This document shows, piece after piece, positions 50,963 through 63,335 of a DNA stretch of 64,000 bases. This stretch comes from Crotophaga sulcirostris (Eukaryota > Chordata > Aves > Cuculiformes > Crotophagidae). Position 1 is the stretch's first letter, and every line of letters begins with the position of its first letter. Under the pieces are notes generated by a model. It did not search any database. It was not told the DNA's origin and saw only the letters and a program-made list of their open reading frames with translations. The DNA is taken from contig VYZB01000015.1 in NCBI GenBank assembly GCA_013397455.1, positions 2,238,647-2,302,646 on the forward strand. The letters run 5' to 3'. Made by a program: the position numbers and the translations under genes.

Positions 50963-51950
50963 GTAAGTAAGAAAAGCAGACAAGTAAATCCCTGATGCAA
51001 TCAGTAACCTTCTCAGGCCATCAGGTTTTTCTGTTTAATGTATGATCAACCCTGTTTGCAGCTTTTAATGCCTGTTTCATATTTATCATTCGTAAATCAA
51101 AAAGCCTTGGCAAATTCAAATATATCTGCAATGTTGTTTATTCAGAGGAAAATCACTTTTTGTGTTTGTTTGTTTGTAGACACACTACCATAAGGCATTG
51201 CATATATCCTATTAAAAATGTCTTGCTGTTATTCCATGATTACATCTTTATATACTTGCAGTTTTTCTCTGCACGTATGGCACATAGGTTAAACATTTCT
51301 ATAATAAGCCCACAGCAATGTACGAACACAAGGAACCAGAGCTATTAGTTCAGTACATCCAGACATATAACTGAGATGGATCAGACCTTTTTAGTTAAAG
51401 GTTTAGGGACAAAAATTGTGCAAAGCCATTTCATCATGACTTTTGCTGTACAGATACTTCCTAAGGTGAAGATTTTGTTTGACTCTTCAAACGACCTGAT
51501 CCAGTTAAATGAGCCTGGAAAACCACATTTGGATTAGGGCCTTCTGAGGGCACGTGGCTGGAAGGGGACCTCCAACAGAGGCACTGCACAGTGTGAAAGA
51601 AAACTGATACTTCTTTCAGCAATTAAAATCTTATTAGGATGGCTAAAATCAGCTCTGTGTCTTGAAATTGAGAGTAAGTTCCTTTAGTTGCTTTTAAGGC
51701 ATTGTTATTTTGCAGAAAGAGGACTAGGTTCCCTGCCTTTCACTTTCTCCTGCCCTTCCTTGCCTCTAATTAGAGCTGTGCTTTAAGTACGTATCACCCA
51801 GCAGAAACATCTCCTAATGTGGCTGGCAACTCAGTAAGTCTGGATGTCAAGGACAGAGAAGAAAAGAGTCAGGAGTTCTGGGATCTGCCAGATAATCAGT
51901 CTCTTCCCCCTTTCAGATGCTGCATAATAATCCTACCCCTTCCCCCATCA
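50963..51950. other. Non-coding region, no gene recognised
   Basis: No gene or repeat family recognised. Its right end forms the upstream part of the promoter-like site below. Confidence 0.5.
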
Positions 51951-51957
51951 TATAAAT
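51951..51957 (+). promoter_or_regulatory. TATA-box-like promoter candidate
   Basis: A clean TATAAAT is preceded by a pyrimidine-rich stretch and a GATAA core, in a locally GC-richer setting. If used, transcription would begin near 51980-51985 and reach a good donor (ctgag|gtgagg) at 52014, giving a short first exon of about 30 bases. No downstream exon can be tied to it. TATA-like words are common in AT-rich DNA, so this is a weak candidate. Confidence 0.15.
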
Positions 51958-54580
51958 GAGCCAGGTGTGCATGGGAAAGAGGAGAAACCTGAACTGCAGC
52001 ACTACAGCCTGAGGTGAGGAGGTGTGGAAAGGAACCCAAGCAGCAGCTGTGTTTTCCCTCCAGGAGTCTCCAAGAGCCTTGGCCCTTTCTGCCAGCACCA
52101 TGTGCTGGCATGACCCAGCCCCGGGTTCACCACCACAGCACAGCCTGGTTCCCACCGAGCAAAACCTTAGCACATTAGATACTTTTTCTCTGGATCCAAA
52201 GCCAAGCAGATAAGAGGGAATATGTATCTGTACACCCTGGTGTGACCTGCACTAGAGGACATAGGCATTCCCCCCTCTCTCAGCTGTTGCAGAGATGTTG
52301 TAGACTCCAACAAGAGAGAAAAAACACAGCCAACAGGACAGTAATTTCGTAAAGCTCCTTTGCCAGACCTGCCAGAGCCATCAGTATTGTTTTATAACTA
52401 GATTTCCTGTCTTCAGAAAACATATTTAGTAACCAAGGATTGTGGGTATGTTCCAGTTGTGGCCTTGATCCCAGGTGTCACCTCTGCACAGACCTACTTG
52501 AAATTTCCTTAGGTGAAACACGACTAAACTTCTGAATGGGGGAAATTACCCAGCTACTGTGCAACAAAGAACAGGACAAAGGCAAAGGGTGGAGCAAAAG
52601 GTCTCTGTGTTTCCTTTGGGCATCTAGCGAGGAGAAGGCGCAAGATCAATGTATTTCACCACCTTCCTCTAATATGTACCAAATTTAAAAAGAAAGTCCA
52701 CAAAAAATGACTTACAAATTGAGTTTAATGATCCTCATTTTGGTCATGGACAGATTTTGCAATCATAATAAATCTTAAAATAGATTATTGTATCTGTTGT
52801 TCAAGATGGAGCACAGTTGTAGAAAAAGGTACGGAATATTTTATTCATAAGTCAAGGAAGGCTGGGAACTCAAGCCGATTGACTGCACTGACCTACTTTT
52901 CATGAACACCTGATCTCACACAGCCATGCAGGTTGCCTCGAAACTAATAGTACAACAGGTGAACATGCCTTCCTGGCCACTGAAGAGCAGTGAAGTAAAG
53001 CATGATTTTTAACTCTATAATTTTGTTCTTTGTGCTTTATTTGAATTTATTGCAATGATAGAACAATTTTTCCTTTATTTTTAGTAACTGAGTTTGGTCA
53101 GACTTGCTGGCTTAGTGCTTGCTGAATGCAAAAAACCTTTACCATGAAGCTAGTAATGTTACTGCCTTCTTGCAGCCTGGAAAGGTAGCTAAATCAGCAT
53201 CACTACAAATGATTTACAAAATACACATACTTTTTCGTAGGATTATAAACCCACGTCCTGTCCATGACACAATCTTTTGTTGCACATTTCATATATTGCA
53301 ATTCAATATCCTGAAGTGGAAATTTCCAGTCAATTAAGTCTTTTTAAGATTTATTTATGGATACTCAAATTACTGTCACTTATTTGAAACCTCTTGCAAA
53401 ATGGACTCTGATATTCTACAGATCTTTGTGTAAAAGATGAAGCTGAATTTGGCATTTCTATCCATTTTTATTTTCCTTCACCTAAGCAATAGATTTTTTC
53501 TGTATGTTTATTCCTCACTGAAACATAGCACTCTCCCTCTTTTTTTTTCAAGAGCAGCATGCTATGTGTTACATGCGCTAATGAATTGGCATTTATAAAG
53601 CAGAATGTATACCGTATCTAAGACGACTGCTGTGAAAATGCCTGAGTTGCTGCTCTCTCTAAATAGAGCACAATTATGGCATACGGTTGGAGTGCTTTTA
53701 TCTGTACTGCCACTGCTGGAAATTTAACTGTGTATGTGACCTGAATATTTAGAGCTCAATGGAAAATTCCATAAATGCAGCGTAGCTTCAGAGCACCTAA
53801 CAGCTGTTACAAATATTATACCCATTATACACCATTGCCAAATGATACATATGAAGTCCCTCTCCCACCCTGGGTGCATTCTGTCACTGGTACAGATGCA
53901 GTATTTTAAAAGTCCCTTTGAAAAATGCAGTTACTCTAGGCTTTAAGTAGCTTGCATAATAATTCAGCAGTAAGTAGTTTTTCCATTCTGTATATTCATA
54001 CTTCTTCCTGGCTGTATGCAGTTAATGTTCAAACCTGAGAATGCAGGAAGAAACTATATCATATGGAGACCACGGTTACTGTATGCTTTTGTTTGCTTAG
54101 TTTGATATATATGCTAAAAGCCACTACCTAGTTGAGCAAACATAAAAAGGGAGCAGCTCCTCACACTCTTAGAAGGTTTCTTATTATAGTGGGATGGAGC
54201 AGAAGTGTAGCATATCCATGGATGTTCCTTTTCACTCTAACTTACTGCAGGAGTATGCTAAAGCCCCACAGCATTGTTGTGGTAGGAAACAGAAACAACA
54301 AATAAGAGTTTATATGAGTGAAAGTGAGAGTCTGCAAAGCATTATGGTTGAAAGAACACAACAGTTTAACCAAGATTACACAAGCTGCAGGCTGGCTTCC
54401 TAACTAATGGTTCTTCTTGTCTCCTATTTATACTTCAGTTCCTCCTGCTTTTGTGCAGTTGGAACATGTTGAAAGACTCTTTGTTGTAGAGAGGAGAAAA
54501 GTGCTAAATGTGATGTGCCCAGCTGCCATTCTCAACCTGCTGCGGCAGCACTGTACCAGCTGTGTAAAGGGGTAGGGAGG
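51958..54580. other. Non-coding region with a possible conserved element at about 53540-53880
   Basis: No gene or repeat recognised. The part from about 53540 to 53880 has balanced composition, almost no simple sequence, and several homeodomain-type TAAT or E-box (CAGCTG) words, the usual texture of vertebrate conserved non-coding elements. This is inference; conservation cannot be judged from one sequence. Confidence 0.4.
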
Positions 54581-54600
54581 GAACACCCACCTGGGTGTTC
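54581..54600. repeat. Inverted repeat, 9-bp arms with 2-base spacer
   Basis: gaacacccacctgggtgttc: the arms GAACACCCA and TGGGTGTTC are exact reverse complements around CC. It lies just 3' of a G-rich stretch (ggggtagggaggg). No terminator or mobile-element function is implied in this genome context. Confidence 0.9.
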
Positions 54601-54784
54601 ATGAGTGCCTGGCCCAATCTCAGTAACATTGTTTAAAAAGTCTGAGTAGAAGTAATGACAGTTTACATACCTGAAACCAAGCCCTGTGTGGCAAAGTAAT
54701 TTCCCTGTGGAGGGGACCCAGAAAGGTTACAACTTCCATCCCTTTGCCGACAGCTGAGCAGGACCAGCACAGTCTATGTCAGTC

Positions 54785-55005
54785 CTGACAGTGCTTCTCT
54801 AACTTAGTTTCATGGTTGTCCATATCTGTCATCATCTCTTGAGGCAATTTGCTCCAGTGCTTGCCTATCCTTGACCTTACAAAGTGTTTTTTTACTCCTA
54901 ATGCCTGAATCTTTCTTGCTGCAGTACATGCCCATCCCTACTTGTCCTAAAAGCAGAGAACAGATTGTTCCCTTCCTCACTGCAATACTGCCCCTGCATG
55001 TTGCT
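54785..55005 (-). mobile_element. CR1-like LINE fragment, minus strand, old
   Basis: The plus strand carries diverged reverse-complement CR1 landmarks: 'gaggcaatttgctccagtgc' then 'ttgcctatccttgac', 'aaagtgtttttttactccta' and 'atgcctgaatc' (the block coding for the ..IRKNFF.. region), 'cttgctgcagtacatgccca', 'cttgtcctaaaagcagaga' and 'gttcccttcctc'. The order and spacing fit the ancient amniote CR1/L3-type 3' region. There is no octamer tail, and both ends are eroded. The family call is fairly likely; the subfamily is unknown. Confidence 0.68.
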
Positions 55006-57048
55006 CCTCACAGAAACCCCTCATTAATAAGAATCATCTCCTCAATCCATGCAATAGCAAGAAGAGGAGACTGCATGTGAGTCTTTGTCAGTAAAAATGG
55101 TAGATGGAGAAAGAGAGAAGAACTAACCAGCTGCCTAAATCAGAGCAATGACAATTTGCTCCTGACAAATTGCACTGCAGTCAGCATACGGGGACATGTA
55201 GAAAGAAGTGGAGCTAAGATTAATCCTTGCTCCCATGAGGATATTGTAACTCATGAGGATTCCCACAAGGAAACAGTCCTTGAGTATTCCTCAGCATCAG
55301 GAACATGATTATATGAGAACCTTCCGAGGCTCAGCCTTAGGGAAAGAATTTATGCAGATCAGATTTGTTGCAAGTACTTACAAGTGAATACTTTTAGGAA
55401 GATCTTTTTCCTGTTAAACTAAAAGGAGTTTAAGACAAAAAAGTAGGTGATGAAAATTATTTTATTTATTAGTTCACAGTTTAGTCCTGTGGCCACCTCA
55501 GATGACAATAAAATTGCATTAGATAATCACACTATTGAAGTCTCCACTCTATTTTCCCTACCCCTGGCTTCTTTTGAATAGTGAAGAGACATCAGAGCAG
55601 GTTAATGTCATTGACTATCTCTGTTCTTGTAATACTTTGCGTCTTCTCCAAGATTCCTCCAAATTCTCTAATTTGTCAATGTCAACAAATGCCAAGTCCT
55701 ATTTCAAGGACCAGAGTAATGGCAAAGGTAGCACTTAGTGAGCACCATGCTCCAGAGACATGTCAAAATAATGTAGTCACATCCAAGCACCTTGTGGAGA
55801 ACTGATAATTCAGTGAATTTGACCTCAAAAATATTAATTGGCAGAAGATATAGATTTTCTAAGTGAGAAATGCGAAAAATATTTGGGCATATGGCAATGG
55901 ATGTTTAACCAAAAGGATTTTGAGAAAAAAATATCACAAAATCACTATTTTTCTGGTTTTTAACACAGAAAAAGCTCTCTAGCACCAAGACCCAAAATAT
56001 CTCTGACACCCTGTGTCTGATTTATAATTGCCCTCATGCTCCCAGTAGCTTTTTCAGTTCTGTGAAGTGAATTATATGATGGCATTAAAACTGAAGCAAC
56101 TCATGCAATCTGCTGAAGCTGCACATAATTCCAATGCAATGGAAATGGCTTCATGTAGAAACTTACTTATTGTCACCTACCCTTGAGAAGAGAAGAGCAT
56201 GTTCATGTACTGACAGAGAGAACCAATCACCTCCTGCACAAAGAGAATGCTGCTGCTGGAGCAGGGGCTGACAGCAAGGCAAGGATCTGCTGCTTCCCAT
56301 TACCAGCACTACCCCTGGGATGCTCAGAGCTCGAGTGCACCGTGGCCACTCGTGCCCAGAGAAACCTTCAGCTGCATAATCAGATCTGGTAACCCCATGC
56401 CCAGCAGCTCACTGAGTGCAAACAAACCTCTCAAGGAGGGCTCACGAGCAGTTGGAAATCTCTCCAACCCGCTGCAGTCTCAAGGGTGTAGAAAACCTGA
56501 GCCAGGTTCCAGCATGGGCCTGGGATAGAGGCATTGCGCCAGCTTTGGGCTAATGAAAACCTCAGTGACTTCGGGGAGATTATTTGTGCTCACTGGGATT
56601 GTTATTTAAAGGCCCAGATCTCTTCCAGTCCAAAACAATTAGCGTCATCTGTCAGGTATTTATTTCTAATTTATAGTAGTAAAGTCACCTATCATAGGAG
56701 TTAAATGAGTTTTCTAAATTTCACTATTACAATTTTTTCATAATAATAATAACTTTGAGACTGACTTTTTGGGTTAATTCATATCCAAAAAAAAAAAGTT
56801 AAATACTTTCAGTGTTGAGCATACTATTGTTTAGCACACTAATTTAATGGTTACATTCTCTTAGGAAACTGATTACAAATGCTTCTCTTACAGTATGAAG
56901 CATGTTAAAATTCACAAGTTTTTCTGGGATTAATATTTTGGCTTTACCTTGCATTTACGACAAAACCTTTTTCATTGTTGTACCCTGCTGGTATCTATCT
57001 TCTGAGGGAACCTTCTGACTTCAGCCAGAGACATTGGAAGTCATTGAA
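55006..57048. other. Non-coding region, no gene recognised
   Basis: No gene or repeat family recognised. A GC-richer patch at about 56.18-56.53 kb keeps frames of 69 and 93 codons open without recognisable domains. An A11 run lies at about 56.79 kb. Confidence 0.55.
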
Positions 57049-57312
57049 GAATCACAGAATCACAGAACAGTTTAGGTCAGAAGGGATCTTTAAAGATCAT
57101 CCAGTCCAAACCCTCTGGCATGAACAGGGACATCTTTCACTAGATCAGGTTGCTTAAAGCCCCATCCAACCTGACCTTGATCACTTTGAAGGATGAGGCA
57201 TTCACAACTTCTCCAGGAAACCTTATCCAGTGTCTCACCACCTTCATAGTAAAGAATTCCTTCCCTATATCTGATATAAATCAACTCTCTTTTGATTTAA
57301 AACCCTTAATAG
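57049..57312 (-). mobile_element. CR1 LINE 3' end fragment, minus strand
   Basis: The reverse complement of a CR1 3' end starts with the tail 'aatcacagaatcacagaaca', then 'gggatctttaaagatcatcc', 'gacatctttcactagatcag', 'ttgcttaaagccccatccaa' and 'cctgaccttgatcac', and reaches the part coding for the C-terminal FF(T).. block ('catagtaaagaattccttcc') before being cut off near 57312. The minus-strand translation retains DKVSW-type remnants of the ORF2 C-terminus but no useful frame. It is a typical short, 5'-truncated CR1 insertion of about 260 bp. Confidence 0.95.
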
Positions 57313-60066
57313 AATAAAAGCCAGAGACTCCTGAAATCTGACCCTCAACAGTGTTAGTTAAAATTATCCTTCAAGAAGGTTGGAGCACTGTTTTGCCAGT
57401 TTTCCCACTCTGAATGAAAATCTCTTAAAATCCCAGATCCTGGATTCATGGGACAGGGCATGAAGCATTTTACAAGGAAAAAAAATATGGGATTAATGGT
57501 TGTGAAAAAAAGTGTGGAAAAGTGGAACTATATTGAACTGAAATACCACAGCACATACAAGAATTATTCAACTGTTATCTTAAAGCTTTTCTAACTTTAA
57601 AACCAACCTGAAAATTTTAATTCTCTCTAACTCATGATACTTAACACAGCAAACAAATCCTAAAACTGGGAATATTTGTGTGCTTAATCCCAATGTCTTG
57701 TAAAGGGAATGCAATTGACAGCTGTCACAGTTGTATTTGGATCAGTGCACGTGGTCAGTTCATTTAAGTGAAGGATTTGCTTTCATGTGAGAGCGGAAAC
57801 ATAAGTGTTGTCATGTGCTGCACTAATCTGGGATTTCCACAGAACGTCCTGTGCTTATCTTCTCCCTGATGTCTGTTATAATGATGACCTCATCACAAAG
57901 AAAATCTCATTATCTAAAACTCTTTTATCCCACACAATTGTTTGGGGTGAGGTTAGAAGGGAGGATGACTGGCAAGAGCAGGAAGAGTCAAGCACGCAGG
58001 CAAAACAAAACACATGCTGTTGATCCTGCATGACCCAGCAATGACTACATGACCATGAAAGGTGTTGAATAATCTATATGAAAGGACCTGGTATCTCCCA
58101 GGAATTCTTCCTTGCAGTCACCACACTGAGTAGTGACACCTGCCCAGGTGACTCAGCGATACCACCAATTGTGGCCAGTTTGGCAGCTGATATACCTTGG
58201 ACTAGTGCTGCTGGGTCTGACTGGGAGAAGGCAAGGAAGATGAGAACACAGTTGTTCTTGTGCTGTTGCAATAATCCCTTCACCATACAGTAGCAGATAG
58301 CTGTGCCAGCTGTGGGTTAGGACCCCAGTATTTTAGGGGCGTCTGTAGAAATGGATAACATAAATGTGATCCCTGCACCAAAGGGCTTTCAGCCTAAATA
58401 TCCACCCTGCACATAGGCAGCTTCATTCCTTAGGCCGTCTATCTCAAGCCCTTTCCCCACTTAAAGGCATCAACACTTATTTAAAAGGATGAAAAGGATT
58501 CAGTTTCATCTTTGTTGTCAGCTCCTTGTTCCATGTCTCAAAACCACACAGGAATAGTCATTGACCCGTGGAGGTATTACTGCATCTTGTGATTTCTATT
58601 AATGATACCTTGTGTGAAATAAAACATGGAATTGAGAGACAGAAAAGCAGAGAGGCAGCAATTCCCTCTCCTGTGTTTCATGTACATGGTAAGAACAAAC
58701 AGCAGATGTCAGCACTAATCCAGAACTTGAAATGTTCACATGGAATTCAATCAGACCCCACTTTGCTATCCTCAAAATGCATATGCTTAAACTGTGAAGA
58801 AGCTCCTCAAAATCCCTGCTTGGAAACACAAATATCTTTCTATTCAAAGAACCTTAGAGAACATTAAGTATCACTTCTGCATAAGTACTCCCAGCTGGCA
58901 AGTGAGCACATCTGTATGGATATGTTTTTGCCTATCCTTACACTAAAAGATCACCAGATCCATACACTTCCCTAAAAGCGAAAATTATTTTTAAAAAGTA
59001 GTTTCAGAAGAGACATTAGTTTGGAAAAGGGCAAGTACAAAGATTCAAGAGAGACCTAATGAGCAACAAGTATGCCTGAAGTTGAAGGACAGAAGAGTAC
59101 TGGAGGGCTCTCAGTGCAGTTGCCAGGTGGGAGCTGCAGTTCAGTCTTACTTGAGGTTACAAAAGGATGGAGCAAGTGAGTGGAATGGGTTTAAGAACAT
59201 GGCTTCTGCAGTCAGGGGTAGAAGGAGACTCTGTACCTGTTGAACAAGGTCTACAAACCACTGAAGATTTTCCTGGAAATAAACTTAGCAGAACAAATAC
59301 ACAGAAACCATAGGAGAACAGTGTCCTTACTGCCTGGTCACCACCACTCTGAGGTCAATGGATGCTGGATTCCTTCTGGAGTAAGTGTGGCATACATTAA
59401 CACTTTGTCCCCAAAGCCCTGAATAGTTTTTCAGCTCTTAAATTAGAAGGTCAAAAAGAAAATCTTAAAATGTACTGCAGACTGCATGCACGTTTCCTGC
59501 TAGCACAAAGCACAGTGAAAGTCCTCAGGGTTTTGACCACTGCCACAGCTACGGGAGATACAAGAACATACTACCTATGATAAAGTTCAAGATTGCTCTC
59601 TCCTGTATCTGTGGTGGGATCTCTCAAATCCTGCATCAATCCGACTTCTGTGGCAAATTGTTCCTGATAAAACTGCTCCAAACAGGGATCCAGGATTTTT
59701 CCCAAAATAGGGGCATTTTTAATACCAATATGTAGGAATACATGGTTTTGTTCTGTTGGGGTTTTCTTCTAGTTTTCTGAAACATTTTCCATCAAAACCA
59801 GAAAATGGCAGGCTTAATGGCTTCATTATTTACAGCTATAGTTTGGTCTCCAAGGATCACATGTTCCTTAACTGACATTGAATGGAAGAGAATGAGAAGT
59901 AAACCCAGGGTCAATTATAAAAGTAAAAATAGCTTGGCTATTTAAAATCGTATTAGTTCTGGTTACAAAACTAAACCGACATCCGTTTACATTATGAACT
60001 TAACAGACTGGGATAGTTCCTCCTGAGCTGAGAGCTAAGTCTCAGCCTGAACAAACTGGCAAGATG
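57313..60066. other. Non-coding region, no gene recognised
   Basis: No gene, RNA or repeat family recognised. Open frames reach 99 codons (58568-58867) without a recognisable domain. Confidence 0.55.
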
Positions 60067-60205
60067 CCCAGAGCCACCTTCAGCTTTTAGCAAACACCAC
60101 CACCAGATTATACCCAACTGCCCCCCTTGTCATTCCCCAGAGCCACCTTCAGCTTTTAGCAAACACCACCACCAGATTATACCCAACTGTCCCCCTTGTC
60201 ATTCC
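60067..60205. repeat. Tandem duplication, two 69-bp copies
   Basis: The 69-bp units 60067-60135 and 60136-60204 (identity running about one base beyond) differ at a single position (c at 60121, t at 60190). Each contains 'agccaccttcagcttttagc', 'aaacaccaccaccagattat' and 'acccaactg'. Near-identity points to a very recent local duplication, one that may be polymorphic in the species, or to an assembly artefact. The unit is not CR1. Confidence 0.97.
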
Positions 60206-63200
60206 ACAATCTTTTCTCCCTGAGCTCCTTTCCTCTTTGCTATTTTTGCAAAAAAAAGAAAGAAGGCTGTTTTTATTAACTAATAAAACCATTTACTTTG
60301 ATTCATCTTCTCTGACCAGAAGAACATAAGAGGTCATCAATCTTAACTTCTCTGTCAGCACAGAGATGTCAAACCAGAACTAAGTGGTGAAAAAATTGTT
60401 GAGGGAGAAAGTGGAAAAAAACAAGACAACTAGAATGAAAGAAAGTGAATCCCCTTTGTCAAAAGAGAGGAAAAGAAATACTGTTCAGCTGCTTTGCTGC
60501 TACTAGTTGATGCTCTCTCAGGTTGGAAACTTCATTTTTTTATGCAAAATCACAGACATTATGACACCCAAAAAGAACTGCAGGATTTTGATTAAATCAG
60601 AATAAAATTAGAAAAATAAATAAATTTGCCTTTGAATTAAGAGTGCTTTGATCTTCATTTTTTATAACGAAGAAAGTTGCCTTTTACACCGTACACCTGA
60701 AATTAGTTGCCTCATATTTTCTTTGCAGATTGTTCCAGTGCAGGATTACAAATCCTCTCCTGCCTATATCTGTGAACCGCTCTCCCCACGGTGTCTTCTC
60801 TCATCCTAAGTGGTGACTGGCTGTTTTCCAAAAAGAAGTGCATAAGACTGAATTTTCTACCTATTTTAACACTTTCTTCACGCACACCAGATGCTCTTAT
60901 GCATAACCCCAAGGGATAGGATGAGCTCTATATCACGCTCTGAAGATGAGGAAATTCCGGTGGCTCCACAAATAAAGTGAAATCACACGATCTGTCTGCC
61001 GTAAATATCCCACATCTAGACTTTGGATATGAAAAGTATTAACAAAAATACTTCAGCTGTTCTGTATTACCGCTCCAGCAAGGACAGGCCAAGGGCTGGA
61101 CTGAAGCATATTTGCTCTATAACCAGTGTGATTCTCTACTCTTTGAAATCCCCACCAGCCAGAAGAAACTTCAACAGCAGATATGTGGCCTTGCACTGTG
61201 GCAGGCAAGGTTAGCTCTGAACCGAACACAACACAACAACCTGAGAACACATAGAAGTGAGCTTCTTGTCAGAATGAAACTTGCAATTACTAACAGGTCA
61301 GTAAATAAAAAAGGATTTTAGCCTCTGAAGAGTTCTAGGAGTCTGAGAGCTGTTGAGGACAACAAAACGAAGGCATAGTGTATAAAAGACACAGTCGCAC
61401 AGCATACCTTGACAACCAAAGCCATTTCCCTTCCCCATCCATAAGAAGTTTTTTTATCCTATCTGGAGAAGACTTCAGCCAGTCCTTTCTCATCAGAGAT
61501 GTATCTCATTCAGACACTGGGAGAACAAATAAACTGCATCATCTATCAGCTAGGGGGAAGGGATATTAAAAAAGGTGTAGATCTTCTTATTCAAAGTAGT
61601 GATGGCTTTGTGTACCAAGTCAGTATTGTTCCTCTGGTCATTTCACATAAGGGCAAGGAGTAGCCAGAAGTAAGACCCTGCAGCTCAGTTCCTTCTGATG
61701 CTCCTTCCTCTGAGACTTTCCAGGGAGGAGAAGACAGATGCTCCTGGGCAACTAGGACCCACAGGAACCTTCAAGTGAAGGGACCTCAAAGCCTGTCCGA
61801 TAGGAGATATCTGCTGACAGTTCTCAAAGAATAAAATAAATAAATATAAATATGCTGATTATAAACATTAGCCAAGTGAAATATAACAAGGGAATCACCT
61901 AATTTATTGAATGCAAAATTTTATTAGATCTTACTTTACTGCTTGATTATTGAAGTTGTTTTGGACTACTAGAAAGAATTTATTGGTATACAGCAAATAT
62001 AGATATACTCTGGTGTTCTGGGTAATGTCCGAAGGGAACTTTCAAAAAACAGAGTTTATGAATGCATAGCTCTAATTTGTGTGCAAACAAGTGATACTGG
62101 TCAAAAATTTTCAAGCACTTGTTTGAACAAGACCATTCATGAAACGCTGAGTAAATTGGAAGTGGGTGTTTTTCTCAGCAATGCAGTCCTTTCTTAAACT
62201 TAAACTCCTTTCTTAGAAGGAGTTTCTGACCATTCAGTAGCTTCTTTGTGTGCCTTTTATTCTTATCTCTGACCCCATCTGTCACAAGACCCTCCACATC
62301 CTTAAATATTACCAGTTTCTGACCACTCCAGTCTAANTATATATTTATTTATATGTTTATTCCACATAGTAGACTGAAAGTAAATATGAGAATACAGGCA
62401 TGTGCAGTCACATAAAGACATGACTTCATACTGAAAAAGATGCAACCTCCATCCACTTGCAGGCATACTATAATTTTTAGCTTGTCAGTTTATACGAGTA
62501 GTTTATCAGAAAAGCACCTTTACAGGACTGTGACAAACAGCCTTTTTGGGTATGAACACAGACATATATTTGGATTTTCAGCACATTTGTTTGGTTTTAA
62601 ATATCAACAGTGGAACATATTCTGACAGAGATGTCCTTAAAAAAACCTCTCAGAAAAACAGAATTTAGCTCACTCATTGGTTCAGAGAGATGGAGTGCTA
62701 AAGAGAATACGGTTTTCTATGTAATAAAGACTTCTACCATATCACACTCCTTCTCATAGTATTATAGCTTATACTCCTTTTTAATAACAGATTGCTGCAA
62801 AGCGATGAACAATTCTTTAATGTTTTGTTTTACCCTTACTAACTACCCGTTTATTCAATGCCTTATCTAAAGGCAGATTGATTCATTTCCACCCAACTAC
62901 TGCTGAGGAAAAATTCAGAATAGTACCCAAGAGCTTCATATAAATTCAAAAATTTGTTTTCACATTCTCTCTGCGAGAAGGCAACTATTATTGTCCCTAT
63001 GTTTACACTTTGACAAGTAATGCATTGAAGGACTGCAATCAGATTTACCCCAAACACCTATTTAGGTGCCTATTTTAAGGAAATGAGGGTGTGAACATTA
63101 CAGCTCCTGTTTTAAGCACTGCTTTTGCAATAATCTCAAATCAAACACTTGGGATACAGATTCAAGGTCCCTCTTGTGTCCCCTCTGTTTATTCCTCTCC

Positions 63201-63262
63201 TCCTGGGCCAGTGAAAAGACATCCTTTGCTGCGATATGTCAGTACTTCAACAAATCATATCG
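60206..63262. other. Non-coding region, no gene recognised
   Basis: AT-rich, with an AAAT-rich patch at about 61828-61853, a 9-bp inverted repeat with a 6-base loop at 62202-62225 (AAACTCCTT / AAGGAGTTT) and one unresolved base at 62337. No gene or repeat family recognised. Confidence 0.55.
62337..62337. other. Unresolved base (n)
   Basis: A single n within 'gtctaantat' in an AT-rich stretch; the only ambiguity in the window. It most likely reflects a low-quality or heterozygous base call in the assembly and not a scaffold gap, which would normally be a run of n. Confidence 0.99.
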
Positions 63263-63335
63263 AATCATAGAATCATTTTTGTTGCAAAAGACCTTTAAGA
63301 CCTTTAAGATCTTAAAGATCTTGTTCAGATCCTCT
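63263..63335 (-). mobile_element. CR1 LINE extreme 3' end, minus strand, very short
   Basis: 'aatcatagaatcatttttgt' followed by 'tgcaaaagacctttaaga' matches the reverse complement of a CR1 3' tail (octamer copies, then the GGTTGGAAAAGACCTTTAAGATCATC-type block, shown here only in part). The unit 'agacctttaag' is locally doubled, and the result contains a perfect 16-bp palindrome (ctttaagatcttaaag, 63302-63317). Similarity is lost after about 63335. This is either a very short insertion or the remnant of a longer one. Confidence 0.75.
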
